IMG/VR virus record: IMGVR_UViG_3300047393_000016
Coordinates: 1 to 37,905 of that record
Reading direction: 5' to 3' (one strand)
DNA length: 37,905 bases
From: a virus
In this document: positions 1-9,166 of the stretch, in pieces
How positions within the stretch are numbered: position 1 is the stretch's first letter
Layout of the letters: each line of letters starts with the position of its first letter
Notes under the pieces: model-generated
What the model saw: only the letters and a program-made list of their open reading frames with translations
Database searches by the model: none
Told to the model about the DNA's origin: nothing
Position numbers and translations under genes: made by a program

Positions 1-2
1 GA

Positions 3-317
3 TTAGAGCTTTTAATAACGTTGCAATTAGCTCTTGAGTTAATGGATGAATACAAATTAAAAGGAAGGGCTAAGAACACAGCTAACATGTTTAAAAACGC
101 ATTAGAGAATGATATAATGCAGAACTACCATAGAGTTTACAATGAAGATCCTCAGATGCTAACAAACTCATTGAACTTTAAGAATAAATTAATAGAGAAT
201 ATCGCTTCACTAGGAGAAGCTGATTGCTTATTACTATCTGACTTCGTAGATAAATTCATAGAAAATATACAGGAAGTTAGAGAAAAAAAGGTTATGGTCT
301 TTGATAAACTAATTTAA
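3..317 (+). CDS. Unknown helical protein, 5' end outside the window
   Basis: The reading frame is open from the first bases of the window to a TAA at 315-317. The first possible start inside it is only a TTG at 21, so the gene most likely begins upstream and is seen here as a C-terminal fragment of about 104 residues. It is hydrophilic and looks mostly alpha-helical, with no recognisable motif. It is the first visible gene of the rightward operon. The promoter of the next gene lies partly within its last codons (TTTG at 300-303). Function unknown. Confidence 0.6.
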   Translation, partial: LELLITLQLALELMDEYKLKGRAKNTANMFKNALENDIMQNYHRVYNEDPQMLTNSLNFKNKLIENIASLGEADCLLLSDFVDKFIENIQEVREKKVMVFDKLI

Positions 318-330
318 TGTAATAAATTTG
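300..330 (+). promoter_or_regulatory. Bacteroidota-type promoter
   Basis: TTTG at 300-303, exactly 19 bases, then TAAATTTG at 323-330. This matches the Bacteroidota consensus TTTG-N19-TAnnTTTG. The ATG of the HNH gene follows 7 bases later, so the leader is extremely short. The -33 element lies inside the end of the preceding gene. Confidence 0.6.
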
Positions 331-337
331 TAAATAT

Positions 338-829
338 ATGAGTGAAACTAATTTATTTTTAATCGAAGCATATAATAGAGGATTTAGAGTTTCTGATTGC
401 GGAAACTTTATAGATACTACGGTAAAAAAACATCCTCAGAGAGTATTTAAAAATGGATACCCAGCAGTAAGTGTAAGGGTAGGAAAGAAAACTTTAAAAA
501 TTCACTGGCACAGAATGAAAGCTTTTCAAAAATACGGAGAAGAATTATTTAAAGAAGGTATAGTTGTTAGACATAAAAATGGTATTAAAACAGATTGCAG
601 TGATGAGAATATATTGATAGGCACTGCTTTTGATAATAACATGGACAAACCAGCTGAACAGAGGATGAGAAGCGCTTTAATTGCTACTAGTCACACTAGA
701 AAATACATAGCTTCAGATGTTAAAGATTTCTACAATGAATGTAAATCATACAAAAAAACAATGGATAAATTTGGAATGACTTCTAAAGGAACTCTTTATT
801 TTATACTAAAAAAAGCACAACACAGTTAA
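338..829 (+). CDS. HNH-family homing endonuclease-like protein
   Basis: A 163-residue protein with an HNH-type core. HWHR at 56-59 and VRHKNG at 77-82 are followed by N91 and the IGT..DN segment at 94-100. This is the usual layout of phage HNH enzymes in which His-Asn-Gly is followed by an Asn-rich alpha helix. Residues 116-160 read like a C-terminal DNA-binding helix-turn-helix (SDVKDFY...KKTMDKFGMT). Such proteins are usually free-standing homing endonucleases that cut DNA and spread between phages. The gene has its own promoter directly upstream, as expected for a mobile insertion in an operon. The nuclease assignment rests on motif recognition; target unknown. Confidence 0.7.
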   Translation: MSETNLFLIEAYNRGFRVSDCGNFIDTTVKKHPQRVFKNGYPAVSVRVGKKTLKIHWHRMKAFQKYGEELFKEGIVVRHKNGIKTDCSDENILIGTAFDNNMDKPAEQRMRSALIATSHTRKYIASDVKDFYNECKSYKKTMDKFGMTSKGTLYFILKKAQHS

Positions 830-868
830 AACCAATAATTATTATTAATCCAATTAAATCAAAAAAAA

Positions 869-1369
869 ATGGAATTAAAGATTGAAGACCTACAGGACAT
901 GAAATTAAAGATTAAAGATTTACACGATTCGTTAAGTAAAAAAGCATTGAAGAGAATGAAGCAGCAAAGAGGTTTCTCAGATGAGAACTATTCCTTACTA
1001 GTTGCATTTGATTTCTCAGAGACAAAAGAAGGAGCTCAATTCTGGGCAAGAATAGTTTCAGAATACCCTAAAAGATTCCTATCTAAATCACGTTCTTTAC
1101 CAAATACTGGTGGTGTATCGGCCAAAACTGGTTGTGTATCGGAAGGTATATTAGCAAAAATGGATGTTGTGGATGAAGAAATAGTAACTAAAGATTCTAT
1201 AGTTGAATCAGTAGTGTCTAGCTTTAGAGAAAGGTCTGAAGTTGGTACTAGGAAATACGGTACTACATTAGATAGAAATGACTTAAGTATGAAAGACTGG
1301 ATTCAACATTTACACGAGGAGTTGATGGACGCTATACTTTACCTAGAGAAAATAAAAAAAACAATGTAA
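869..1369 (+). CDS. MazG-like nucleotide pyrophosphohydrolase
   Basis: A 166-residue protein. The C-terminal part from about residue 120 carries R..KYGTTL (127-134), DW..H (143-148) and the acidic set E150, E151, D154. This is the pattern of MazG-like all-alpha NTP pyrophosphohydrolases (dATP/dGTP type) common in phages, where they hydrolyse nucleoside triphosphates using metal held by the acidic residues. The N-terminal ~75 residues contain a short imperfect duplication (KIEDLQD / KIKDLHD) and a separate small domain with EGAQFWARI. Residues 79-92 include a short internal repeat (TGGVS / TGCVS). Its stop codon overlaps the next start as TAATG, suggesting translational coupling. The substrate is not determinable from sequence alone. 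Confidence 0.65.
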   Translation: MELKIEDLQDMKLKIKDLHDSLSKKALKRMKQQRGFSDENYSLLVAFDFSETKEGAQFWARIVSEYPKRFLSKSRSLPNTGGVSAKTGCVSEGILAKMDVVDEEIVTKDSIVESVVSSFRERSEVGTRKYGTTLDRNDLSMKDWIQHLHEELMDAILYLEKIKKTM

Positions 1370-1827
1370 TGAGAAAGAAAGGTACTCCATTAATAAGGGC
1401 TCAAAAAACCGAATACAAAGGAAAGAAATTTCAAAGTAGATTAGAAGTTCATATGTATAAACTACTTGATGACAATGGTATAAAGTGTATGTATGAGGAA
1501 GAAAGGTTCACAATCATAGAGCCTTTCTACTTTCCAAAATCATCTTACGAAAAAACTATTAGCAGTAAAGATAGATTAACTGATAAGGGGCATAAGAAAC
1601 ACCTAGGTATTATATACACTCCAGACTTTATAATAAACAATGGAGATCAAAAAATAATAATAGAGTGTAAAGGATTAGCCACTGATGTATTCTCTATGAG
1701 GTTTAAACTTTTTAAAAAGTGGATAGCTGACAATGAAAAAGATTATATATTATTCACACCAAGAAATCAAGGTCAATGTAACTTTGTTTTTGAGGAAGTT
1801 AAAAAAATATTAAATGGTAAGATTTAA
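1369..1827 (+). CDS. PD-(D/E)XK nuclease, DUF1064-like
   Basis: A 152-residue protein with the hallmarks of a small phage PD-(D/E)XK nuclease of the DUF1064 type. YKGKKFQSRLE at 16-26 provides the helix-1 Glu (E26), YTPDF at 83-87 the catalytic Asp (D86), and IIECKG at 97-102 the E-x-K pair (E99, K101). Related proteins are thought to act on branched DNA or in recombination and replication. The start ATG shares its A with the stop of the MazG-like gene (TAATG). The 3' end overlaps the next small gene out of frame by 14 bases. The nuclease fold is well supported; the biological substrate is inference. Confidence 0.7.
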   Translation: MRKKGTPLIRAQKTEYKGKKFQSRLEVHMYKLLDDNGIKCMYEEERFTIIEPFYFPKSSYEKTISSKDRLTDKGHKKHLGIIYTPDFIINNGDQKIIIECKGLATDVFSMRFKLFKKWIADNEKDYILFTPRNQGQCNFVFEEVKKILNGKI

Positions 1828-1924
1828 AATACTAATTAATTTTTTATTATGGATAACGGCAGTTGTATTAACCACCGTTATTCAAATAATAATAATATCA
1901 TCGTTGATTAAAGCCTCTATTTAA
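1814..1924 (+). CDS. 36-residue single-pass membrane microprotein
   Basis: Reading from ATG at 1814 gives 36 codons and a TAA at 1922-1924. The peptide starts MVRFKILINFLLW, has a nearly uninterrupted hydrophobic stretch over residues 5-30 and ends with a Lys near the C-terminus. This is the pattern of a single transmembrane segment with a positive N-terminus. It overlaps the upstream nuclease gene by 14 bases and, antisense, the last codons of the leftward giant gene by 8 bases. Its last codons also form half of the operon terminator hairpin. Function unknown; small phage membrane proteins can act in superinfection control, host inhibition or lysis. An alternative 20-codon ORF from ATG 1849 in another frame looks less convincing. 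Confidence 0.5.
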   Translation: MVRFKILINFLLWITAVVLTTVIQIIIISSLIKASI

Positions 1925-1943
1925 AGAGGCTTTTTCTATTTTT
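1910..1943 (+). terminator. Rho-independent terminator of the rightward operon
   Basis: Nine perfect base pairs (1910-1918 with 1925-1933, AAAGCCTCT/AGAGGCTTT) close a 6-base loop, and a T-rich run follows through 1943. It lies at the convergent junction. The stop codon of the leftward giant gene (1917-1919) is inside the hairpin. On the minus strand only three Ts follow, so it should work mainly rightward. Confidence 0.75.
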
Positions 1944-4900
1944 AAAAATTCCTTTTCCTTCTCCAAATACACTCTTTTTATTCTTAAACAAATCAGATCC
2001 ATCCTCACTATCTTTTTGTTTTTTAGCTATCTTTTCTAAGCTTCTAAAGGCTGAATTAAATTCAGAAGGTAAAAAGCCTAGGTGGTAAAGAATGTTTCCA
2101 GTAGAGGCTACTCTAAGGGCATTTTGAGTCTTTATCGGTAGTTCTTCTTCTTCTCCATTTTCACTATATTTACCAGTCCAAGCTAATTTTTGAAATTCAT
2201 AAAAATCAACCCCTCCCTTTGCAACTATTCCGTACATACCAAATCTATCTAAATAATTGGTATCTAAACGAGGAAATATATTTATCTTATCTTTTTCCTC
2301 AACACCCAGTTCTTCTTGTATGTTATCTACTTGTTTAGCGACAACATACTGAGTTGGATAATCTAAAAACGGTACTGGAGATAAGTAATCAGCAACACTA
2401 CTTTTTAGCTGTCCTTGTATGATACCTCTTAAACGCTTTTCTTTATCTTCCTCACTCTCTTCATATCCCATCAATGAAGATACACCAGAAAAAATCCCAA
2501 CACTTATAGTAGCTGATATTGTTCTAAACATAGCTTGTTCAGCTGATAGAGCAACTAATGACTTTAAAGCAGTTTTTCTATCTTCTGATGTTGAATTAAG
2601 ATTAAAAGCAGTTCTAAAATCAGAATACATTCTTGATTTCTGATTTAATGCGAACTTTGAGAAAACAAGTAAAACAGCTCTAGACAATTCAGCTCCTGGG
2701 TCTTTACTTGTCAACCACTTACCCTCAAGTGCTGTGTCAGAAACGTTTTGCTGTCTATCCACCTGTCTTTGAGCGTAAAACGCAGCGTCATCATTTATCT
2801 TATGATCAGATATATCTATTCCGTTTGGATCAATCCCTCTCTTTTCTAAACCTTCTTTATAATAAGAAATCCAAGATGCTTTTGCAATGAACACGTCTGG
2901 TTTAGCTAAAAACCACTTTAAGTAAACACCTTGTGCCTTACCTAATTTATCAAGCATTTCTTTTGGTTTTGAATCTTCAACACTTCTTAGTATATCTTGT
3001 ATATCTACAAAATCAGAAGAAGAGTGAATACCTCTAGTAGCTATTTCGTAACCAGAATTATTTATAAAATCATTCCATTTCGGATCGAAAGCCTCCATAA
3101 CAGATAACTTACCAGAGTTTATAAGTGTACTAGCTCCAACTGATATTGTTTGTTTTGGGAGCTGAGTAATACCACCTAAAGCCTTTATAGCTCCTATTCT
3201 AGAAACGGATCTAGTAGCCTTATTTATTGCCGATATTTCCTCTTTATTTATTGGAGGATAATTTCTACCTCTTTTTATATCAACAAAATTCTTTACCCTA
3301 TCTATAAATAAATCTCTATCACCTTTGTCTGGTATTATTTTAGCAAATGAATCTGAATATATAAAAGCCTTCATTAATTTTATATCTCCAGCAGTGTTCG
3401 CATCTATTAACGCAGCTTTCATAGCTTGCTCATTATTTGCTTCAAAATTAGTATTTATATAAGATCCTTTTCTTAGTTTACTAGGGTTTTTTAATTCATT
3501 AAATACACCAGCTTTTTTATCATAAACCTTTCCTTCTTTATTTACTATCGCTGAATCAAAAGAATCTGAATCTATGGTTCCTTTTTCTCCAGATAAAGTA
3601 GAGTACTTCACAGTATTATAATTTTCTTCTTCGTTAAGAATTGTATTGTAATATTTTAAAGTAGCCTCTGCGTTTTTATCAAAGTTCTCCTTATGATAAG
3701 AAGACATTTCGTCAACAGCTTCAGAATTTATTTTGTCAGCTTTTGATATTACATCTTCTTTCGTGTTAGAATTTTTAAATATCTTATCGTAAACTTTTTG
3801 CTGTATTGCAGCTGATTTTATTTCTAATTCACTACCAACAGATAATACAGCTATAGATTGTTCTATTAATGATTTGTTTCTAGCAAAATCTTCAGATTCT
3901 TTACCAGGTGTAAATCTTTTAGCCATTGCTAAAAACGTTCTTTCAGCATTATTAAACTCAGTATTAAAACTTTGTTTGTTTGGGGAAGTATTTAAAAACT
4001 TTTTTGAGTATTTCGAGAAAGACTGATTTACTTTCATTTCAGCAATAGAAGCTCCTTTTTGAACAGCATCAAAACCTATTGCTTTCATAAAATCATTACC
4101 TTCATTAAAACCTCTAAATAAATTTTCTGATACGCTATAAAGACTTCCTATTTGCTTGTTCCAAAACTTACCAGCCCAACTAGAAAAAAATAATCTTAAC
4201 TTAGTCGCTGGCTTACCTTTGGAAAACTCATCAGCTCTTTTTAAACCGTCATACTCCTTCATAAATGAATCGACTTTATTTGAATATCCATTTACAGCAA
4301 TATCATTTAATATATCAACTACATTTAAAGCGTCTTTATTGGATAGCAATCCAAAGTCTATTCCCTTTAACTTGTTAAAAGACTCCTTTGTTTCTGTTGA
4401 TATATCTATTTTTTCTCCAGTAAATCTATCTTTTTTATTCTTAATAATATCTGCAACTATAGCAGATAAAGAATCATAAGCTTTCTTTAATTTTGGTTTA
4501 ATTTCAGATTCAGAATATTTAGTTTCTTTTATTTCTTTTTGATTATTTAATATTTCTTTAATATCTTCAAGGTTGAACTCGTCTGGATCTAACCCAGTTA
4601 ATTCAAAAAAAGAATCTTCAATGTCTTTAGCCTTTTTTTCAACTGATCTAGACAGTTCTTTGTTTACATACTCATCTAATGAAGACTTGTCAATTCCTTT
4701 TGCAACATTTAATTTATCTCTTACAATAGTTGATCCTTTTATATTTTTATTAATGTTATCAGCTATATCTAAGTATGAATCAACATCATCAACGTCCTTA
4801 GGGTTTAAAGAAACAAATTTCTTAACTAAATCTATTAATTCTGGGTCAATATCTTTTGACTTTATCTTTTTCTTTATACTAGAAACTATTCCGTCTAATC

Positions 4901-7658
4901 CATCTAACTTGTCTTTATACTCTGAATCGGCTATTATTTTAGTAGCGTAATCTATTACTTTCTGAGTGGTCTTTGGGTTATCTAAATTCAACATTCCTAT
5001 TCTCTTTATAAGAGAGTTAGCTTGTTTGATACTTAAACCACCTTTTTTAGGCTTACCATTCTCATCTTGAGACAGTGAGTTTATAGTATCTGTTAAGTTT
5101 TTTAGCTTAGCTTTTGCAGTTGCTTTAGTTATACTTATAGCTTGTAATCCCGCTTTAAATATATCTAGTGCATTTCCTTTAATCTCTTGTAAAGGAGTTT
5201 CTTTTTTTACTACTGGTTTTGCTTCTTCAACTTCTCCGATACCATCTTGAGTATCTTTATCTGTTTCTGTTTCGGTAGTTTCTTCAACATCTCCGATTTG
5301 CTCACTGATTTCTGCATCTTCATCTATTATTTTATCGTAATTTTCTTTATTGTTTTCATACTCAGACATTAAAACTTGATAACCTATATCTTCAGCAACT
5401 TGTCCATCAAACATAATAGTTTTTCCACTATCGTCTTTTAATGACACTGCTGATATATTACCATCTTTATCGTATTCTATACCACTGGCTGGTAGTTCTG
5501 ATTGAACATTCCATAAATCACCATCTATAGAAACCTTTCCTTCCTCTGTTATTTCAAATTTCTTTTCTATAGGCAAAATACCTAAGCTCTCAACATTGTT
5601 ATCAGATATTTCATCTACATTACCTAGGTCGTATTGTTTTTTATCTTTACCTTCAAATATAACTCTTTGTCCTTCTACATAAACATCTCCTTCTATAGGT
5701 GATTCTAGTTTGCTACCAGCGAAAGATTCTAAAGTAGCTGGTCTATTTAAAAAGCTAGAAACTTTTTGTCCAGATGGCTTAACTGGTTCAACAGGTTTTT
5801 CAACAGGTTCAGTAACTGATGTGGCTTCGGCTTCTTTATTTGCAGAAACTTCTAAATCATACATCTCAGATGCTCTTTTAGACACCATCTCTTTAGTAAC
5901 ATCAACTTGTTCTTTACCAGTTGGGTTAAGTTCTTTGTTTAAAGCATCAAAAGCTTCTTTGTTAAGTGAGTTTTGCTTATCTATTGGAAGTGAGCTAATA
6001 CCAGAAGTTTCTATATCAAAGTCAATTGGCACTCCATTAAAGTCAGAGAAGTCACCAGTCACTTCAAAAGCCTCTGCCTTTGATATTATATCATTCTTAG
6101 CTTTCTTAGCGGCTGATAAGTCTTTTATTATTTCCTTTATAGCTATCTTTTTAGCTTCAACAGATAAAGCCTTATCGTTTTTTATTTTGTCTATAGAGTT
6201 ACTAAAAGCCTCTATCTTTTTATTCGATCCATTTAATAAAGCTTTATCTTCATTAGATAACATTTTAAGCTTTTCTATTTCAGATCCAAGTAACTCTTTA
6301 TTTTTAGCTTCTAATTCATCTGATTTTATCTTGAAGAATTCTCTACTCTCTTCACTTATATCCTCTTTATCTAATTCTTTTCTGAATTTATCTATGTTTT
6401 TATTTAGTGACTTTACTTGTCTGTATTTTTTATTAGAAACATATCCTTTTGCTCCATAAACCAACACTGTACCAGTAGTACTCATACCTAAAGAAGATAC
6501 ACCTTCGTTTAAAGCTTCTTTAAAGTTGAACTCACTTCTTATGCCAGTAGCTATGTCGTTCCATTGATTTAATACAGCTACACCTGTCTCCTCAACAAGT
6601 CCTCCAGCTATAGCTACCATTGGATTTTTTTCTACATACTTAGAGGCTATTCTAACAAAAGCATTTGATATTACTTTAGCTCCAGCTTTACCACTAGTTT
6701 GTAGTATTTTTTTAGTTGCCGCTCCAGATGCACCAGTAAACACTTGACCCAAAGTAGCTTCTATTGCACCACTAGTAGTAGCGTTTAAAGCTCTATCAGT
6801 AACACTTAGATTAGGTTGTTCTTCTTCTAATTGAGCACTTTTTGTAGCGGCAGAAGTGTATCCAAGTGCCAACATACCAGCAGTACCACCGCCAGACCCC
6901 ATTGCTAAGACCATAGCTGGAGCTGATTTTAGTGCCGATCCTATTGTTATTGCCAAAGCTCCACCATAGTTTTTATTTTCCATTGCATCAAGTACAGTTC
7001 CTCCATAAGAAGCCTCTTCTTCAGTTATCTTCTTGTTTATTTTAGCTAACTTAGCTTTTAATATATTAGAAGGAACGTTCTCAAATCCTAAAGACTTAGC
7101 GAGTGATTTTGAAGTAGCTTCTTTAGGTCTTTCAACACCAAGTATATCGGCGCCTAAATTTATCAAAGGAGTTGTTACTAATCCAGATACTTGATCGTAT
7201 ATAAATCCTGGAGTATCATATACAGACTTAGAAGCTTGAGCTATACCGAAGTCAATCGTATTTAATAAGTAATCTCCAAGACCATCCTCCTCCTCTTCAA
7301 CAACTTCTTTAGGAGCTTCTTTAACTACTTTTTTAGGACTAGGCTTTCCATCTAAAGAAACCGATGCCGTAGTTTTCTTTGGAGCATCTGTAACCAATGA
7401 AGTATATAAATCCTTTGGCTTTGAACCTGAACCCCACAATTTTTCTTGAGAAGTGGGTTTCGATTCTTCTTTTTTTTTTAATCCAACTAAATTATTAAAC
7501 TCATCGTAGCTTTTAAAGCCGAGTTCTTTATTTGATGATTCAAAAAATACTTTTCTACTACCTTCGTTGTTTATTAACGATTTGAATTCGTTATAATCAG
7601 AGAAGCCTTTTTTTGAAGCGTAACTATTGTAAAGTAATTGTAATTGTTCTTCGTCCAT
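1917..7658 (-). CDS. Giant internal (ejected) virion protein
   Basis: At 1,913 residues this is the largest gene, and it is last in the leftward block after the tail genes. That is the usual place for internal or cargo proteins ejected with DNA in podoviruses and crAss-like phages. The N-terminus has two copies of a short motif, GFSDYNEFKSLI at about 18-29 and GFKSYDEFNNLV at about 47-58, of a type I associate with internal proteins of Bacteroidota phages. A Gly/Ala-rich, weakly hydrophobic stretch lies around 235-270. Long charged helical regions cover about 400-540 and 820-1080. A second hydrophobic patch (ISVGIFSGVSSLMG) is near 1730. I see no lysozyme, transglycosylase or polymerase signature. 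It is 11 bases from the upstream gene. Function by position and size only. Confidence 0.7.
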   Translation of the reverse strand: MDEEQLQLLYNSYASKKGFSDYNEFKSLINNEGSRKVFFESSNKELGFKSYDEFNNLVGLKKKEESKPTSQEKLWGSGSKPKDLYTSLVTDAPKKTTASVSLDGKPSPKKVVKEAPKEVVEEEEDGLGDYLLNTIDFGIAQASKSVYDTPGFIYDQVSGLVTTPLINLGADILGVERPKEATSKSLAKSLGFENVPSNILKAKLAKINKKITEEEASYGGTVLDAMENKNYGGALAITIGSALKSAPAMVLAMGSGGGTAGMLALGYTSAATKSAQLEEEQPNLSVTDRALNATTSGAIEATLGQVFTGASGAATKKILQTSGKAGAKVISNAFVRIASKYVEKNPMVAIAGGLVEETGVAVLNQWNDIATGIRSEFNFKEALNEGVSSLGMSTTGTVLVYGAKGYVSNKKYRQVKSLNKNIDKFRKELDKEDISEESREFFKIKSDELEAKNKELLGSEIEKLKMLSNEDKALLNGSNKKIEAFSNSIDKIKNDKALSVEAKKIAIKEIIKDLSAAKKAKNDIISKAEAFEVTGDFSDFNGVPIDFDIETSGISSLPIDKQNSLNKEAFDALNKELNPTGKEQVDVTKEMVSKRASEMYDLEVSANKEAEATSVTEPVEKPVEPVKPSGQKVSSFLNRPATLESFAGSKLESPIEGDVYVEGQRVIFEGKDKKQYDLGNVDEISDNNVESLGILPIEKKFEITEEGKVSIDGDLWNVQSELPASGIEYDKDGNISAVSLKDDSGKTIMFDGQVAEDIGYQVLMSEYENNKENYDKIIDEDAEISEQIGDVEETTETETDKDTQDGIGEVEEAKPVVKKETPLQEIKGNALDIFKAGLQAISITKATAKAKLKNLTDTINSLSQDENGKPKKGGLSIKQANSLIKRIGMLNLDNPKTTQKVIDYATKIIADSEYKDKLDGLDGIVSSIKKKIKSKDIDPELIDLVKKFVSLNPKDVDDVDSYLDIADNINKNIKGSTIVRDKLNVAKGIDKSSLDEYVNKELSRSVEKKAKDIEDSFFELTGLDPDEFNLEDIKEILNNQKEIKETKYSESEIKPKLKKAYDSLSAIVADIIKNKKDRFTGEKIDISTETKESFNKLKGIDFGLLSNKDALNVVDILNDIAVNGYSNKVDSFMKEYDGLKRADEFSKGKPATKLRLFFSSWAGKFWNKQIGSLYSVSENLFRGFNEGNDFMKAIGFDAVQKGASIAEMKVNQSFSKYSKKFLNTSPNKQSFNTEFNNAERTFLAMAKRFTPGKESEDFARNKSLIEQSIAVLSVGSELEIKSAAIQQKVYDKIFKNSNTKEDVISKADKINSEAVDEMSSYHKENFDKNAEATLKYYNTILNEEENYNTVKYSTLSGEKGTIDSDSFDSAIVNKEGKVYDKKAGVFNELKNPSKLRKGSYINTNFEANNEQAMKAALIDANTAGDIKLMKAFIYSDSFAKIIPDKGDRDLFIDRVKNFVDIKRGRNYPPINKEEISAINKATRSVSRIGAIKALGGITQLPKQTISVGASTLINSGKLSVMEAFDPKWNDFINNSGYEIATRGIHSSSDFVDIQDILRSVEDSKPKEMLDKLGKAQGVYLKWFLAKPDVFIAKASWISYYKEGLEKRGIDPNGIDISDHKINDDAAFYAQRQVDRQQNVSDTALEGKWLTSKDPGAELSRAVLLVFSKFALNQKSRMYSDFRTAFNLNSTSEDRKTALKSLVALSAEQAMFRTISATISVGIFSGVSSLMGYEESEEDKEKRLRGIIQGQLKSSVADYLSPVPFLDYPTQYVVAKQVDNIQEELGVEEKDKINIFPRLDTNYLDRFGMYGIVAKGGVDFYEFQKLAWTGKYSENGEEEELPIKTQNALRVASTGNILYHLGFLPSEFNSAFRSLEKIAKKQKDSEDGSDLFKNKKSVFGEGKGIFKNRKSLFK

Positions 7659-7669
7659 TTCTTTGAATT

Positions 7670-9163
7670 TTATTTTTTAGCAGCTCTCATTTGTTCAGCA
7701 AGACTTTTTCCTTTAGGACTAGCTTTAGCCTTACCTTGTTTTTTTATCATCTTAGAATCTATGTACTCTTTAGCCTCTTCTGTATCTGTAAAGTAAGCTC
7801 CAGTAGATGGATTTATAATAAATGATAATACATCATTTGCATCATCAGCATCTGAGTCAAAGAATAAAAACTCCTTAGTCGTAGATATTTTTCTAGAACC
7901 GCTAACCTTACCATCTCTAGCAGATTGAGTTTCTGTTGGCCTTACTTGAATGAAATATCTTTTAGCACCATCATCTTCTCTACCAAATACATTTGCACCA
8001 GCAGTCTCACCTAAAGCCTTAACTGAAGAGCCTCTATTAATTGAGAATACTGTTGATTTTGCGATATCATCTCTCTGAACTCCTTTTGCATTTTTCCAAG
8101 TCTGAGTATAAGCTTTTGCAGAAGGCGTTGGTAATTTACTAGGGTCTTTAGGAGCTCCTACGTTTACATTTGTAACATTAGGTTTTGTATTGTCAGTTAT
8201 ATCTTTCAACCCAAACCCAGCATATACCCCTTTTTTAAATTCTTCTTTAGCGAAATTTAAATCACCATCTTTTTTATACTGTTCCATTGTTTTTGGATTA
8301 GCATATTTTTCAGGATTTCTTTCGTATAAATAAGAAGCTACATTGTCTTGAGTTGAAAACACTTTATCAACTAAACCATTTATTGTTTCAGCAGAACCCT
8401 TTGATATAGTAGTTTTCGTTCTTTTTGAGACACCTCCAACATCTGTAGTTAATGTTTCTGGAGCTATTATATCTTGTATTTTTTTTGTTAACCCAATCGT
8501 GTCTATTTGTTTTATTGAGTTATTAAAAAAAGATCCGTTTTCAAATTCGTATTCAGTTGCATAGTCTCTTTCAACACCTCTATCGTTAAATTTTTTATAT
8601 ACTGGTTTACCATCTTTTAAAAGAAAAGCACCACTAACAGGATCAACATCTCTAACTTTAAACAAAGTCTCTCCATTTTCTCCTTTAGATAATTCTAAAT
8701 TTCTTTTAGCTGCAATATCTTGAGAAAAACTGAAACGACTACTATCTACATTTGAATATTTACCCTCAGTTAAATCTTTAGAAAAAGCAATTGAGTCATT
8801 GGTAAATTTTATTGCTACATTATTAAATCCCTTTACTCTATTCTGTAACTTTTGTTTTCTATTTAATAACTCTGGTGTATATCTACCTAGTCTTTCAGCT
8901 TCTTTATCTATCTCAAGATTTTCAGTTAAAGCATCGTCAACATATTTAGTTATAGATTCGTCATATCCACCGTTACCAGTTTTTTGAACATCAGCGTCAA
9001 ACTTTTCTAACTTTAATTCCTCTTTTTTTTCTGGTTTTGGAATCATGCTTTTAATCATCTCAAAGTCTGCTTGTTGAGCTTGTTGAGCGTTTAAAGCTAT
9101 CTTACCAAAATCTACATTTGGTGCAGTAACTGTAGCAAAAGCACCCGCTTTACCTATTGCCAT
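7670..9163 (-). CDS. Internal virion protein, second of a set of three
   Basis: A 497-residue protein with an Ala/Gln-rich N-terminus (residues 25-35), long helical charged regions and a basic C-terminal tail (KKQGKAKASPKGKSLAEQ). No enzymatic motif is seen. It sits between the small Ala/Gln-rich protein and the giant protein with only 3- and 11-base gaps, an arrangement like the internal core or ejection protein sets of podoviruses. The start ATG is preceded by AAAGGA about 9 bases upstream, one of the few Shine-Dalgarno-like stretches in the window. The assignment is from context. Confidence 0.55.
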   Translation of the reverse strand: MAIGKAGAFATVTAPNVDFGKIALNAQQAQQADFEMIKSMIPKPEKKEELKLEKFDADVQKTGNGGYDESITKYVDDALTENLEIDKEAERLGRYTPELLNRKQKLQNRVKGFNNVAIKFTNDSIAFSKDLTEGKYSNVDSSRFSFSQDIAAKRNLELSKGENGETLFKVRDVDPVSGAFLLKDGKPVYKKFNDRGVERDYATEYEFENGSFFNNSIKQIDTIGLTKKIQDIIAPETLTTDVGGVSKRTKTTISKGSAETINGLVDKVFSTQDNVASYLYERNPEKYANPKTMEQYKKDGDLNFAKEEFKKGVYAGFGLKDITDNTKPNVTNVNVGAPKDPSKLPTPSAKAYTQTWKNAKGVQRDDIAKSTVFSINRGSSVKALGETAGANVFGREDDGAKRYFIQVRPTETQSARDGKVSGSRKISTTKEFLFFDSDADDANDVLSFIINPSTGAYFTDTEEAKEYIDSKMIKKQGKAKASPKGKSLAEQMRAAKK

Positions 9164-9166
9164 ATA

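Noticed and set aside
1851-1877. ATAACGG...CCGTTAT inverted repeat near the convergent junction
   Set aside because: Seven pairs around a 15-base loop, inside the microprotein frame and without a T-run. Probably weak secondary structure, not a terminator.
5710-6459. A 249-codon open frame on the plus strand
   Set aside because: It lies antisense inside the giant internal-protein gene. Its composition (Ser/Leu/Phe-rich) is what the complement of a Lys/Glu-rich helical gene gives, and there is no promoter or start context.
1917-7658. Virion RNA polymerase, as in crAss-like phages
   Set aside because: I looked for the catalytic DxDGD-type motif in the giant protein and did not find it. The protein is kept as an internal protein without enzymatic assignment.
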